Positions 52,845 through 62,964 of a stretch of 64,000 bases of DNA are shown here, in pieces. Source of the DNA: Antilocapra americana (Eukaryota; Chordata; Mammalia; Artiodactyla; Antilocapridae); assembly GCA_007570785.1 (NCBI GenBank), contig ML661799.1, forward strand, positions 1,091,598 to 1,155,597. Direction: 5' to 3'. The notes beneath the pieces are model-generated. The model did not search any database and had not been told where the DNA came from. It worked only from the letters and a program-made list of their open reading frames with translations. A program made the translations under genes and the position numbers. Position 1 is the first letter of the stretch, and each line of letters starts with the position of its first letter.

Positions 52845-54255
52845 ATCACAGTGGCTCTAAGGCTGGGCAAATTGGCACATTATCAAATACAGTCTCACCG
52901 CTCAAGGTTCTTCTAGTCAAACCTATGCTGGAGTCCCCTTCGCCACAGTCTTGTGGAAGGATTATCCGATCCAGAGCTGGTGCCCTCTCCCTCCTGAGAT
53001 GGCATCTTTGAACTGTTAGGACATAAATTGATTTGAAACAAGAGCTTCTCTTTCCCCTGGAATGTAGGCAGTGTCTGGTTGAATGACACTGTCCTTGAAG
53101 GAGCCACCCTGAATGGAAGGTGATGGAGAATATTTTAAGGTTCAAATTAGGTGCTCAGGTTGGTGCTATACCACCATCCCCTCTCTCTGCTTCCTACTCC
53201 TTCGGAAGCAGGGAGCCAAGAGGACATCTCTGCCCCCAGGCCACTGGACCAATGCCTACGTGATGCTCTGGGGAGCGTGAGGGAGCAGAGGACCCCACCG
53301 CCCCTGCCAACTGGGAACTGAAACAGAGGCCTTTGCTCCCCATTGGTGCTCCATCTGGGAAAGGTCACCTGGACCTGGACACATAACCATGGGCAATAAC
53401 AGACCCTGTGAAAGGGCAGCATGTGCAGCTGCTTGGGCACTGTCTGCACTTGCATCCTGACTCGGGGTAGAGGTGGGGGTGGGCAGGGAGACAGGGGCTG
53501 GTGAGGGGAGTGAGAGGTCGTCTTCCCACTGCCCGACCTCACACATTCCTTCAGCATCTCTGGGAAATAATCACACTCCCCACACTGAAGAAACACAGTC
53601 AACAGATTCTGGTTTCCTAGATACGCCAGTGGCTTCTAAAAATAGCCAGGCAATGACAAAGCAAATTGGCATATGGACTGCAAATAATTCCAGTACCAGC
53701 TTGCTTGGCAGCGCTCAAGCCTACCCGTACTGGGCGCTCCCTCCTCTTCCCTCTCCTGTTTCTGAAACAGTCTCTGGTTGCTGAACACCCCAGCCCAAGT
53801 GTGAGCTGGAGGGGCCGACGGAGGCCCCCCGAAGCGGGTCCTACTTGGGCGGGGGTGTTCTGCTCGGCAACTCCTACTTGACTCCTACACACCCGTGCCC
53901 TCTGCCACTCCGTCCTCACATGGAAGATCCGTCTCATTGCCACCTGAAGCTGCGTGTGTGCCCGACCCCCTCCCAGGCAGCAGACCCTTCCGTCTTTGTG
54001 GCCACATGTGGCTGCCCCGGCATTCCTATCTTGGGGCTCCTCTTCCAGGGGAGAGGTCACATGCCAGACACCTCTGATTCTGACCCCATCCTTATTCTGG
54101 CCCCAGGAGGGAGACTAGAAAGCATCTTCTTATCTAAACACCTTTATTCCCCAAAGCCTGCATGTTGGTGATGCCGACTTATTGTCAGGCCCCGTGTTCG
54201 CATACCCAGCAACCAGAATTCCAGGAGGGGAAAAGACAGGATCCATGTCCCCAGG
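52845..54255. other. Unique sequence, CpG-denser near 53810-53910
   Basis: No nameable repeat over 1.4 kb. A small CpG-dense patch ('ggggccgacgg', 'gaagcgggtcc', 'gctcggcaac') lies at 53810-53875 but is much shorter than a usual CpG island. Frames of 147-151 codons on the minus strand (53147-53602 and 53617-54060) lack domains and overlap plus-strand frames. Confidence 0.4.
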
Positions 54256-54261
54256 AACAAG

Positions 54262-54475
54262 GGAAAACTAACACGACTAAGCTCCTGCTCTATGCCACTC
54301 TGCTGAGTGCTCTTCACAAGCTGTCTCATTTATTTCTTGTTCAGCCTTTATCATGACTCCACGATGTGAGGCGTCTTATCATCTTCTTATCTCTATTCTT
54401 ATTCTTAATGCTGTGAACCAATTGAGGAAAGAGGCTCAGATGGATTGAGTAAGTTGCCCAAGGCTACAGCTAAAA
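54262..54475 (-). mobile_element. MIR SINE
   Basis: 'aaactaacacgactaagctc', 'gctgagtgctcttcacaagc', 'gaaagaggctcagatggatt', 'gtaagttgcccaaggctaca' are in antisense MIR order. Confidence 0.65.
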
Positions 54476-54548
54476 AAAAATTTCCCTGGTATTTGCTTTT
54501 TTTTAAGACCTCCTTTGTAATACAGCTCTATGGCATAAAGGCCTCCAT

Positions 54549-54775
54549 GTGTGCACTGGTGCTAAGGCACTTCAGTCGTGTCTGACTCTTTGCAACCCCA
54601 TGGACCATAGCCCGCCAGCCTCCTCTGTCCATGGGATTCTCCAGGCAAGAATACTGGAGTGGGTTGCCATTTCCTTCTCCAAGGGATCTTTCCAACCCAG
54701 GGATTGAACCCACACCTCTTACATCTCCTGCACTGGCAGGCTGGTTCTTTACCACTAGTGCCACTTGGGAAGCCC
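54549..54775 (-). mobile_element. Bov-tA SINE
   Basis: Full reverse Bov-tA from 'gtgtgcactggtgctaagg' to 'gccacttgggaagccc'. The flanks 'aaaggcctccat' (54537-54548) and 'aaaggcccttcat' (54776-54788) are an imperfect target duplication. Confidence 0.93.
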
Positions 54776-54789
54776 AAAGGCCCTTCATA

Positions 54790-55544
54790 CCTGCCATGAA
54801 AACAAATCTCCTCAAGAAGCTTATTATTCAAAGGAGCTCAGTGAGGACTAGGCAGGTCCCAGACCCCATCTCACCTAGTTCCAGAGACTCTGATGAAAAA
54901 ACTGTTTACAGAGTTAAGGGCAGGATTACTTGGACTGACAAGGGATGCCGAGGTACCTGGGGACTAGCAATGGCCAGAGGCTGTCACTATTCCCAGGGCC
55001 AAGGGACAGGGCAGTGAGCATGGAGAGCTGAGCCAGGAGCAGGGACTGCCTGGTGTATGCAGTGGAGTGGTACCCAGAGCAGTGAGGAAGCAGAGGAAAT
55101 ACCCCAGCCTCTCTGTGCTCCCACCTGCAGGCCTCCTGGTCCAAGCAGTAACTTAACTGGATGCCACATGTCAAGGAAGCATGGTGGGGGGCAGGGAGGT
55201 ACAGTCCAGGGCACAGAAGAGGCCAAGAAGGGTGTGGAATGCATCTTCAGGGAACAAACAGAACGACCTGTGCATGAAAGAACCACTCAGGCCAAACTCA
55301 GGCTTGATGCTCAGAGCTCATCAAGCCAGAGAGCAGACAAGGTGGGGAAGTTAGGAGCTGTGTGGACTAAAAGGAGAAGAACAAAGAAAAGGATAAGCAG
55401 GAAAGCTGGGAAACATGAACTCTGGTCTGGGTCTCTTTGGATAAACTCCTTCATCTTGCTAATAATTTAAAAATTAATAGTAAAAATCATTTGACTGCAA
55501 AAAACTACCATTTAATCCACAGTTTATACCTGCTTCATATTGAA
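54790..55544. other. Unique sequence, nothing recognised
   Basis: No nameable repeat. A 137-codon plus frame (55057-55470) is Lys/Arg/Glu-rich and has no recognised domain; a 99-codon minus frame overlaps it. Confidence 0.4.
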
Positions 55545-55612
55545 TTTATTCATCTCTGTCTCCCTTGGGCCTAGCACAGGCTCTGTTACTTAGTTTATTG
55601 AATGAATGAAAG
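55545..55612 (+). mobile_element. L2 3' end
   Basis: 'tctgtctcccttgggcctag', 'cacaggctctgttactta', 'ttgaatgaatgaaag' fit the sense L2 terminus. Confidence 0.55.
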
Positions 55613-55682
55613 CTCTTCCCTGAGGTCGCTCCTATTCATTTGATTCTGAAAATACAGCCTCTGCTATGGGAAGTGCAGCACT

Positions 55683-55685
<3 letters not shown>

Positions 55686-55717
<32 letters not shown>

Positions 55718-55724
55718 ACACCCC
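55686..55724 (+). repeat. (CA)n microsatellite
   Basis: An uninterrupted CA run of about 30 bases, then a short imperfect continuation. Confidence 0.92.
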
Positions 55725-55739
55725 TAGTCAATTATAAAT

Positions 55740-55867
55740 GTGGTGGTTTAGTCACTCAGTTGTGTCCAACTCTTGTGACCCCATGGACTGCAACCCACCA
55801 GGCTCCTCTGTCCATGGGATTTTTCAGGCAAGAATATTGGAGTAGGTTGCCATTTCCTTCTCCAGGG
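55740..55867 (-). mobile_element. Bov-A monomer SINE
   Basis: Reverse Bov-A unit of 128 bp, no tRNA-like part. 'agtcaatta' at 55726-55734 and 55868-55876 forms a 9-bp duplication, which continues as a diverged match. Confidence 0.9.
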
Positions 55868-55927
55868 AGTCAATTACGAAGGAATGAACTCTTAATAATA
55901 AGAATTCTCATCAACTGATTGTTAACA

Positions 55928-56035
55928 TAAATCATCCAGGATTTGACATGCATTATCTCATATAATCCTCTCAACAACATGGTGAGATAGGTCATTTCAC
56001 AGGTGAAGAAACTCAGGCAAGGAGAGGGTGCCAGT
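55928..56035 (-). mobile_element. MIR SINE fragment
   Basis: 'gacatgcattatctcatata', 'atcctctcaacaacatggtg', 'ggtgaagaaactcaggcaag' are antisense MIR. Confidence 0.65.
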
Positions 56036-56089
56036 CCTGTATATTTTGGCCCTCAGATCCATGCCTTGCATCCTGCGTCAACTGGTTTC

Positions 56090-56395
56090 CAGCTGAATTT
56101 AGCCAATGAGAGGTGGCAGAAGACTAGAAGGTGAGAGGAAGCCAGAAGTCAGGGTATTTCTCTCTTCCTCCTCTCATATGTGCTCCTCAGACAGAGCACC
56201 ACAACATCCCTTCCGCTGAAGCCAAGGGTAGGCATCCTGTGATACAGCCTCCCTCTAAGAGTGGTGGCTTCCTGATAATCTCTGGTTACCTCTGGCCCAG
56301 TCTGGCTCCTCCCTCTCCATTGCCTGGTCACCAGGTCTCTCCATTAAATCTCCCTCTGTTTCCCTGGTTTGAACTTGGGTTCTGATAAGCTAGGT
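56090..56395 (+). mobile_element. Possible old L1M- or LTR-type 3' end
   Basis: C/T-rich body with 'ggtggcttcctgataatctc', 'ctggttacctctggccc' and 'cattaaatctccctctgttt' resembles the block at 60-495. Family not assigned. Confidence 0.3.
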
Positions 56396-56399
56396 ATGG

Positions 56400-56600
56400 A
56401 ACACTGTTCAAGGTCACACAGGTAGGAGATAGCACAGCCCCCGTTTCTGATTAAAATGCTCCTCACCACTCATATCTGCCACATATTAATGAAGAAATCA
56501 CTTTAGTCTTAACTTATCACTATACTGAAGTCCAGAGAGGGTGAGTGACTTGCCCAAGGTAACATAGTTGGTTAATGGCAACGTAAAGGTTCAGAGGAGT
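56400..56600 (-). mobile_element. MIR SINE fragments
   Basis: 'gttcaaggtcacacaggtag' near 56407, then 'aagtccagagagggtgagtg' and 'acttgcccaaggtaacatag' near 56527-56572, in antisense MIR order. Possibly two copies. Confidence 0.55.
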
Positions 56601-57330
56601 ACATGTCTCCCAAATGCTCCCAGTGATGTTTTCTGTCTATGGCACCATCAATTCCCTAAAGTGTCTGAGGCCTTGGATAGGTGGAGTTACTGTTTACTTT
56701 CAGAGCTGGCTTTTCCTTCTTGCATTAGACCTAAAAGAACATCCTGATTTTGCCTCTCCCAGAGCTGTTAGGATGATCAACAGGATAAACCAGGGCTCTG
56801 AGCTCCTGGAGAGATAATGCAGATGCCTAAATATAAGGTTTTTATGGCAGTGATGATAGCGGGAAAGTGCTGTGGGTAAGCAATGATTAAAAAAAATTTT
56901 TAAGTTACTGCCACAGCCATGGGTGTCTGGTCTCAAGGCAGCTGAAAAACTCATTCTGTAGACATTTCTGTCTCCAACTGTTTTTTGCCTTGAAGCCCCA
57001 GAGTGCTTCTAGGCAGCCCTAATTTGTCGTAAATGAACACAGAGGAGGTGATGCCATTATGAAGCCATGGCCACAGGCAGCATCTTTAATTCATGAGCAG
57101 GGTGGCACTGGCAGGAAGAAAGGAAGAACAGCCTAGAGTCTCTGCCTTGAGGTCAAGTAAAATTGAGATTCCAGCCAGTTCCAGCTCAGCTAAGTGGTTT
57201 TCAATTTGTGTTTTGAGGAGAGGTGGTGTGGTGGTTGGGAGAGGAGAGATTATGCTGACCAACCAGCCCCTCCACCCACCCACTGTGCTAAGAGCTCAGT
57301 GGAAGATTCTGCAGCAGTTACTTCAGTACT
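56601..57330. other. Unique sequence, nothing recognised
   Basis: No nameable repeat. An L2 3' trace ('caacaaatgtttactgagtg') lies just beyond, at 57345-57364. Confidence 0.4.
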
Positions 57331-57379
57331 TCTATTCATTCACCCAACAAATGTTTACTGAGTGTATGTAGAACACTAC

Positions 57380-57790
57380 TAACAGTGAGTTCTTCTGAGT
57401 CAGAAAGTCTAGGTTACTGGCTGTATGACTTTGGCAAAGATACTTAACTTTGTATCTTTGTAACAAAGATAATTACGTATCTCTGTGCCTTTGCGCTGTG
57501 TGCTTAGTCGCTCAGTTGTATCCCACTCTTTGCCACCGACCCCACAGAATGTAGTTCACCAGGCTCCTCTGTCCATGGGGATTCTCCAGAATACTGGAGT
57601 GGGTTGCCATGCCCTCCTCCAGGGGATCTCCCAAACCCAGGGATTGAATCCAGGTCGCCCACATTACAGGTGGATTCTTTACCATCTGAGCCACCAGGGG
57701 GATAATAACAGCATTTATCTTATGGACGGTTAGAAGTATTAGTTAAGCTGAAACATATAAGGACTCAAAACAGTATCCAGCAGGCATATA
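57380..57790 (+). mobile_element. MIR SINE split by a Bov-tA
   Basis: 'tgagtcagaaagtctaggtt', 'gtatgactttggcaaagata', 'cttaactttgtatc', 'tctctgtgcctttg', then after the SINE 'gataataacagcatttatct'. A small perfect inverted repeat (57453-57471) has arisen in the left piece. Confidence 0.6.
57493..57700 (-). mobile_element. Bov-tA SINE
   Basis: Reverse Bov-tA from 'gcgctgtgtgcttagtcgc' to 'tgagccaccagggg'. The edge with the host MIR forms a CTCF-core-like word at 57690-57701. Confidence 0.92.
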
Positions 57791-57814
57791 GGAAGAATTT
57801 GCTAGATACATTTT

Positions 57815-58075
57815 GGCTCTGAAGTCAGATCTGGCTGTAAGTTCTGTTTTTAGCTCTTAGAAGTTATGTGGCTTCAGACAAGTTACCTGACCTCTCAGAG
57901 CCACAGTTTTCTCATCTATAGAGAAACACAATCCCTGTTTTATATGGAAATTGTGAGGATTTAATGAGGTAGTGATGTAAAGTATTCAATCAATGTCTAT
58001 TGAGTGTCTCCTCTGTAAGAAACAGAAATAGAGGTCGTGGCCTTATCTTTAGAGCTTATATCTTAGATAGGCACA
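57815..58075. mobile_element. MIR (+) followed by L2 3' end (-)
   Basis: 57815-57985: 'ctctgaagtcagatctggct', 'ggcttcagacaagttacctg', 'cacagttttctcatctatag', 'aattgtgaggatttaatgag' (sense MIR). 57986-58075: 'caatcaatgtctattgagtg' and 'gagcttatatcttagatagg' (antisense L2). Confidence 0.62.
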
Positions 58076-58119
58076 CATACTCAGGTCTGATCATCCCCAA
58101 ACGAAATCTGGACCACAAG

Positions 58120-58230
58120 CCAACAGGCCTGGTTCCAATCAGGCCCTGCCCACGCTAACTAGCAGACCATGAAGAAACTGCCTGACCTCTCAACCTCAGT
58201 TTCCCCACCGGCAGGATAAGGGGGTAGAAT
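58120..58230 (+). mobile_element. MIR SINE fragment
   Basis: 'aaactgcctgacctctcaac', 'ctcagtttccccaccggcag', 'gataaggggg' are the sense MIR 3' half. Confidence 0.55.
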
Positions 58231-58685
58231 GTATGGCCTCGAGGTCCCCTTACAGCTCAACCATCCCAAGAATCAAGACTCCAGGACTCCCCAGACCTCT
58301 GGCCCAGAGCCAGTCTTGAGAACCAACATAGTAGCCGGCAGAGAGTGGTCTCATGGGGGTAGACGTGGGTGCATGAAGCCAAACCTGATGTCAAACACTC
58401 AGTGTTCCAAAGTGGTTTTCTATCTGCTTCCTGGCCCAGCCCAGGCACCACCATCTGATTCCACACCACGGAGCTGAGTCCATTAAAGTTAGGATGCACC
58501 CCCTTGACCACTCCCCCAGATCCTTCCATATTTCTCCCTCTTTCTATGTCCTGCCCTCCCAGTTTGCCTTCCTCTGATTCTCCAACAAGCTCCAGGTGGC
58601 CATCCAACTGAAGCTTCCAGGCCAGGATCGTGATGTATCATCGGCCCTCAGCTGGCATCCGATCTGGGTGACCAGGCTGGTGGGA
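58231..58685. other. Unique sequence, nothing recognised
   Basis: No nameable repeat; the 116-codon minus frame 58257-58607 has no domain. Confidence 0.4.
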
Positions 58686-58740
58686 GTGAGTGCGTGCGTG
58701 TGTGTGTGTGTGTGTGCGTGAGAGAGAGAGTGTTTGTGTG
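58686..58740 (+). repeat. (TG)n/(AG)n simple repeat
   Basis: TG-rich run with CG interruptions, then GAGAGAGAGA and a short TG stretch. Confidence 0.88.
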
Positions 58741-59359
58741 ACCTTTCCACTTTCATCTCCAGGATTCTAATCTCTGGCACTATAACACCTGGGTCAACAT
58801 CTTGGAAATGTATTTCTGTACTTCCAGTGAAAGAGGCTGTGCATGTTTTCTGTGTCAATGAAAAACCAGTGGGGGCCTTAATACCTCCTCAGAAGCTCCG
58901 AACTCCTCAGTGGGGCTGCAGAGCTTGTTGTGCAGGTGGGTACATGCCACCTCCTTACTCTGCTCCTCCTCCTGAAGGCAGTGGGGGCCGGAGGTGCTGC
59001 TGTGAGGACCACTGGGTGGTGCTCGTACCTTCACTGATCTTGTCTCCACATCCTGGGCCATCCCACGTGTCCGGAGTCAGCATGAAAGGTTCAGGTGATG
59101 CTTCAGACCTCACAGATGCTTCAGAGCTCTGGGGCTGCAAGGCAGAGGCCCAGAGTTCGGGATTTCAAACCACAGAGGGATTCATGAGCTGTTGCTGGGA
59201 CATGTCCATAGGCAAGGACCACCAGCATAGCCCTAACCAAACTTCAGGTAGCAGGTGGGAAGTCACTGGAAGTGATTCCCTGACCATGGAGAGCTGTGCA
59301 TCCTGCCTCCCTCTCTTCATCCTTTCCTGCTCCCACACCCGTTCCACAAACAGTCACCA
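58741..59359. other. Unique sequence containing copy 1 of an 83-bp duplication
   Basis: The longest frame in the window (58734-59381, 215 codons, plus) lies here. Its product has no recognisable domain, begins inside a simple repeat and covers the duplicated segment at 59032-59114. I do not regard it as a gene. Confidence 0.35.
59032..59114 (+). repeat. 83-bp dispersed duplication, copy 1
   Basis: Matches 60154-60236 without gaps (offset 1,122 bp), with 7 mismatches by eye (about 92% identity). A shared core is 'gtccggagtcagcatgaaag'. Not assignable to a known repeat family. Confidence 0.9.
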
Positions 59360-59560
59360 AGCCCCAAATGCCTGGCAGTGAGCCTGGGGCTGCAGAAACA
59401 GAGGTGAATAACACAAGCACCTCCATCTGTGGAGTTGGCTGCCTAGAAGAGAAGATTATGGACTTATAAACAAATAATTACAATAGTGCATGCTAAGTGC
59501 TATCATGAAGCAATAAATATGATGCTCAGAGAGCATGGAAGATTCTGGGAAACAGTAGGC
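59360..59560 (-). mobile_element. L2 3' end
   Basis: 'aaatgcctggcagtgagcct', 'acaaataattacaatagtgc' and 'gctaagtgctatcatgaagc' match antisense L2. Confidence 0.58.
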
Positions 59561-60153
59561 CCTGTGGATCAGTCGATTAAAGGAGGGGGAAACCAGAGTT
59601 CAATCAGGATGCACCAACTGTCCAGAAGCACTGCCAGTTCACACTTCAGCACCGGAGATTTTCTTTTCTGCCTGTTAACACGTGCATAGGAAGCCAAGCC
59701 TCTGGCTGGAAGTTCAGCCATGGGGCTGCTGCCCAGTGGCCCAGCCATCCCAGGAGAGCAGCCAAGGGCCCCCTGTGCTAAGAAAATGCCACCCTGTGAG
59801 GACTCTGCCAGCCCAGAGAGCCAGGGCAAGGGTGCCCTCATCTCAGTTTAGGAGGAAAAGCTGGGCTGCCATGGCTCTGAGCTATTTCAGGACACAATGC
59901 ACTTGAGAAATAACAGCCTGACCTGTCTTCCCCCCAGACACAGGCTCCCTTGCACTTGGCTCTTTAATTTCCCTGGAGGGGAAAACATATTGTTTCTGGC
60001 CATGACCCTGAGAGGGACAACAGTATCTTCTTTCCTGACTGTTGTCTCCACTGGGAGAGGAGCCAGACCCTGCACACAGATGCACTTGGCACCTGAACAC
60101 TTCCGAGGCAGAGGTACATGGAGGCAGGTCAGGTTTCTTGAAACTGAGACTCT
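59561..60153. other. Unique sequence, nothing recognised
   Basis: No nameable repeat; frames up to 139 codons overlap on both strands without domains. Confidence 0.4.
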
Positions 60154-60236
60154 CACTGATCTTATCTCCACATCCTCGGCCACCCCACATGTCCGGAGTC
60201 AGCATGAAAGGTTTGGGTGATGCTTCAGACTTCACA
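60154..60236 (+). repeat. 83-bp dispersed duplication, copy 2
   Basis: Partner of 59032-59114. Minus-strand translations of the two copies are similar (both hold 'PFMLTPD'), but most of the mismatches change amino acids, which argues against a constrained protein. Confidence 0.9.
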
Positions 60237-60789
60237 TCAAACGCCCCCTTGGTTCTGTAGCTGGCTGACTGGTGGGGAATTGGGCAGAGCAAGGAAGGCA
60301 CTGACCAGCCTCACTCCCCACTCCCAGGGCTGCCCATGCCCCTTGCTACTTGGGTTGTACAAGCCCTTCCCTCGCTGCACTGGTATTTGGCACCCACAGA
60401 ACGTGTGCCCACACCATGCCGGATGCTGAGGTGTGGCGAACAAGAGCAGTTGCACACGGCGTCTCAGCCTTGGCAGTGTTGGCTGGCCGCTCGGGGGGAT
60501 GAAGCCGCCTCACCCTTCATGGTGGCAGGCTTCACCTGGGGGTCTCAGTGATGTTCTGGTGCTGAGAAGGGGATGTTGGAGGGCCCACCTGCCCAAGAAA
60601 GGGCGCTTCAACCACAGTCTGGAGACCAGATTGCAGGCCCAGGTCCAGCCTGTATAAGGGGCCCCCAGCAGAGAAAACCCTGGCCAGGCCATCCCTCCCC
60701 TGCCTGGGCTCACCCCACACTCCTCTGACAGGTCAGCTGGCTATGTCACCAGAAGGAGGGGCTAGGCACCGAAAGTCTTGACTACATGT
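60237..60789. other. Unique sequence, nothing recognised
   Basis: No nameable repeat or supported exon. Confidence 0.4.
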
Positions 60790-61040
60790 CTTGATAATAA
60801 CAGCTGACACACGCCAGGCTTACTCTGTGCAGGGCACGGAGCCGAGAGCTTTTATAGGGGTTAACTCATTCAGCTCACACAGCAGCATGATGAGTTACTA
60901 TTAGTACCCCTACAGCACAGAGGAGGCACCGAGAGGCTCTGAAGCTGGCTCAAGGTCACTGAGTCAGTAAGTGGGTGGGCCAGGGTTTAAGTCCTGGGAA
61001 TATGAATTCAGACCCTGTGCTCTTACCCATTATATACATT
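60790..61040 (-). mobile_element. MIR SINE, nearly full length
   Basis: 'ttgataataacagctgacac', 'tataggggttaactcattca', 'ggctcaaggtcactgagtca', 'gtaagtgggtgggccagggt' and 'gaccctgtgctcttacccat' are in antisense MIR order. Confidence 0.75.
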
Positions 61041-61117
61041 ACTCACTCAGATTCCTCATTTGACACTGGAGACATCACAGTAGCTTTCTTTCTTTTTTTT
61101 AACCAGCAGTTTAAGTG

Positions 61118-61445
61118 GTAAATAGGGGAGACTCTGGAATCAGACACAAGCAGACATAGGTTCTTACTGTGTGACCTTTGGAAGGTCACTAAACCTCGCT
61201 GGGTCTCTGTTTCATCATCTGCAAAAGGGATAGGAACACCTGCCTTAAAGGGAGTAAAAATGGAAAAATGCACTTATTATTGCACCGGGTCTTTGACCAG
61301 TAAGCACTCCCAAAATGTCAACAATTATCATTTCACAAATGTGTCTCCTTCGCTTTACACAGGTAATCTGCCCAATACTTGCTGAATCACAAGCTATGTG
61401 ACCTTGGGCTGGTGACTGGGCACTGGTTGTCTATCTGTAAGTCCC
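61118..61445 (+). mobile_element. MIR SINE, plus a second MIR fragment
   Basis: 61118-61335: 'ctctggaatcagacacaagc', 'cttactgtgtgacctttgga', 'ctctgtttcatcatctgcaa', 'accagtaagcactcccaaa'. 61384-61445: 'gctatgtgaccttgggctgg' is a second sense MIR core. Confidence 0.68.
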
Positions 61446-61654
61446 TGGAGCAGTACAACACATTCCCCAGCAAACTCAGGCTGGGCCATGAGGAGAAAGC
61501 GGCTTCCAGTGGGCCTGGGATTTGAAACTTTCTCATGGAGAATCCACATAGCAAACACGCACACAAACACACACATATATATACAGATGCATAAAGATTG
61601 TGACATTTCCAGTCTTTTTGTCTAGTTTGGTATCCCTAATGCTCACACCCAGAT

Positions 61655-61880
61655 CTTCTTAATCCCCCTCCCTGTTTAATTTTTCTCCATGGCACTTAGC
61701 ACTGATACACTGTGTATTTTATTCACATTTATTAACTATCTCCCCCTCATGTATTGTAAGCTGTAAGAGGGCAGGGACCTTGCCTGTTTTGTTCCCTGCT
61801 ACATTGCTAGTTCCCGGGATACGGCCTGGCATGTGAGATGCTCAGTAATGTAAACGTGTGCTCATTGAAAGAAAGGATGA
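61655..61880 (+). mobile_element. L2 3' end
   Basis: 'tctccatggcacttagcact', 'gtattttattcacatttatt', 'aagctgtaagagggcaggga', 'ccttgcctgttttgttccct', 'gagatgctcagtaatgtaaa' follow the sense L2 3' terminus closely. Best-preserved L2 end in the window. Confidence 0.78.
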
Positions 61881-61984
61881 ATGGGAGGCATCCAACTCCC
61901 GGTCCCTTCTCTCCGCCAAGGGCCCCATATGTCCATTGCTAAGTTGCAGGGAAGACACCCATAGAGAAGGCCATACAAATTGCT

Positions 61985-62190
61985 AGTAAATGGCTTTATT
62001 TAGCGCTGACATGTACCCTGCCCTGGGCTGAGCACTTTACATGTATCAACTACATTAAGTCATTTAATCCATATCACGGTCTAACTGTCTCCAGTTTGTA
62101 GGCAGAAAAGTGAGGCACAGCTAATTAGGGGATTAAGCTCACGAGGTCTAGGTTCAGAACCTATACCTCATCTCTTTGGTCCCAAGCCTC
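61985..62190 (-). mobile_element. MIR SINE
   Basis: 'gcactttacatgtatcaact', 'ttaagtcatttaatccatat', 'gcagaaaagtgaggcacagc', 'ctaggttcagaacctatacc' are in antisense MIR order. Confidence 0.7.
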
Positions 62191-62294
62191 CCAAAGTTTC
62201 ACTGCTAGCTCCTTCTCTCACAGCTCCAACTTCCCTTTCTTTCCATTACTTCGCAGTTGCAAACATCTCACTCAAAGGCATTTCTAAGCATGCC

Positions 62295-62395
62295 TTCATT
62301 CATTCAAGAGACCTGCTGAAAGTTCTAGGCACTGTTTCAGACACTACTCTACTAACGGAGAAAGGAGTCCATTCCCTCCTGGGCACCCAGAGACT
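62295..62395 (-). mobile_element. L2 3' end
   Basis: 'cattcattcaagagacctgc', 'gttctaggcactgtttcaga' and 'ggagtccattccctcctggg' are antisense L2. Confidence 0.55.
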
Positions 62396-62964
62396 CTCAG
62401 GGTCAATGAGTTGTGTTCTTTCTCCTCTCGTCATAAAGTCCAGGGTTTGAAGAATGCCTGGCTGGGTGGTTTGTCAGAGCTTCACATTAGAACCTGGGGC
62501 AGGCAGGGGTGGCTAACGGGGTTTGGCCGGGATATGATCTGAAAAAAGGAAGTATCCTTCTCATTTGAGATGAAAAGGACAGGGCCTGGACATCCTTCTG
62601 CCTGTCTTATCCTTGTCTCCAATTCTAATATCTTCCCTCCTCCCAGCTGATCACAAAAATGCCTTCCTTGCCTAATTATTACATATACTAATTATTTTCA
62701 TTTACATGCCTAGCTTACCATTAATGTCTAATTATTGTGCAACTCTGAAACAATTATGCATACCATTAAGAATGTATTAGGGTAACTCTGCAGTGAATTT
62801 TATTTAATGTCAATACAGAATGGTTCTTGCGCGACCCGTCTCCAATTTGTGGTTCCCATAGCGGAAAGCTCCCTAAAATGAGTTAAGGCAGGGAGACATT
62901 AGGGTGGGTCCCACTGCTCTGTGAAGGTGCATAAGAACAATAACAACAATAACAGGAGTAGGGG
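62396..62964. other. Unique sequence with a strong A/T-rich candidate element
   Basis: No nameable repeat. 62396-62655 is ordinary unique DNA; 62660-62835 is listed separately. Confidence 0.45.
62660..62835. other. Candidate conserved noncoding element, TAATTA-rich
   Basis: Within about 120 bp are several homeodomain-type cores: 'cctaattatt' (62671), 'actaattatt' (62687), 'ccattaatg' (62719), 'tctaattattg' (62728), 'caattatgc' (62751) and 'ccattaag' (62763). The surrounding sequence is complex, repeat-free and lacks an open frame. This texture is typical of deeply conserved developmental enhancers; function is inference. Confidence 0.35.

Noticed and set aside
53810..53910. CpG-dense patch that might be a promoter island
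   Set aside because: Only about 100 bp long with CpGs confined to one part; too short for an island and no transcript evidence.
53147..54060. Two minus-strand frames of about 150 codons in tandem
   Set aside because: No domain, no shared codon pattern, and plus-strand frames of similar length overlap them.
58734..59381. 215-codon open frame, the longest in the window
   Set aside because: It begins at the edge of a TG/AG simple repeat, spans the 83-bp duplication, has no recognisable domain, and long minus-strand frames overlap it. Chance opening in GC-rich DNA is the simpler reading.
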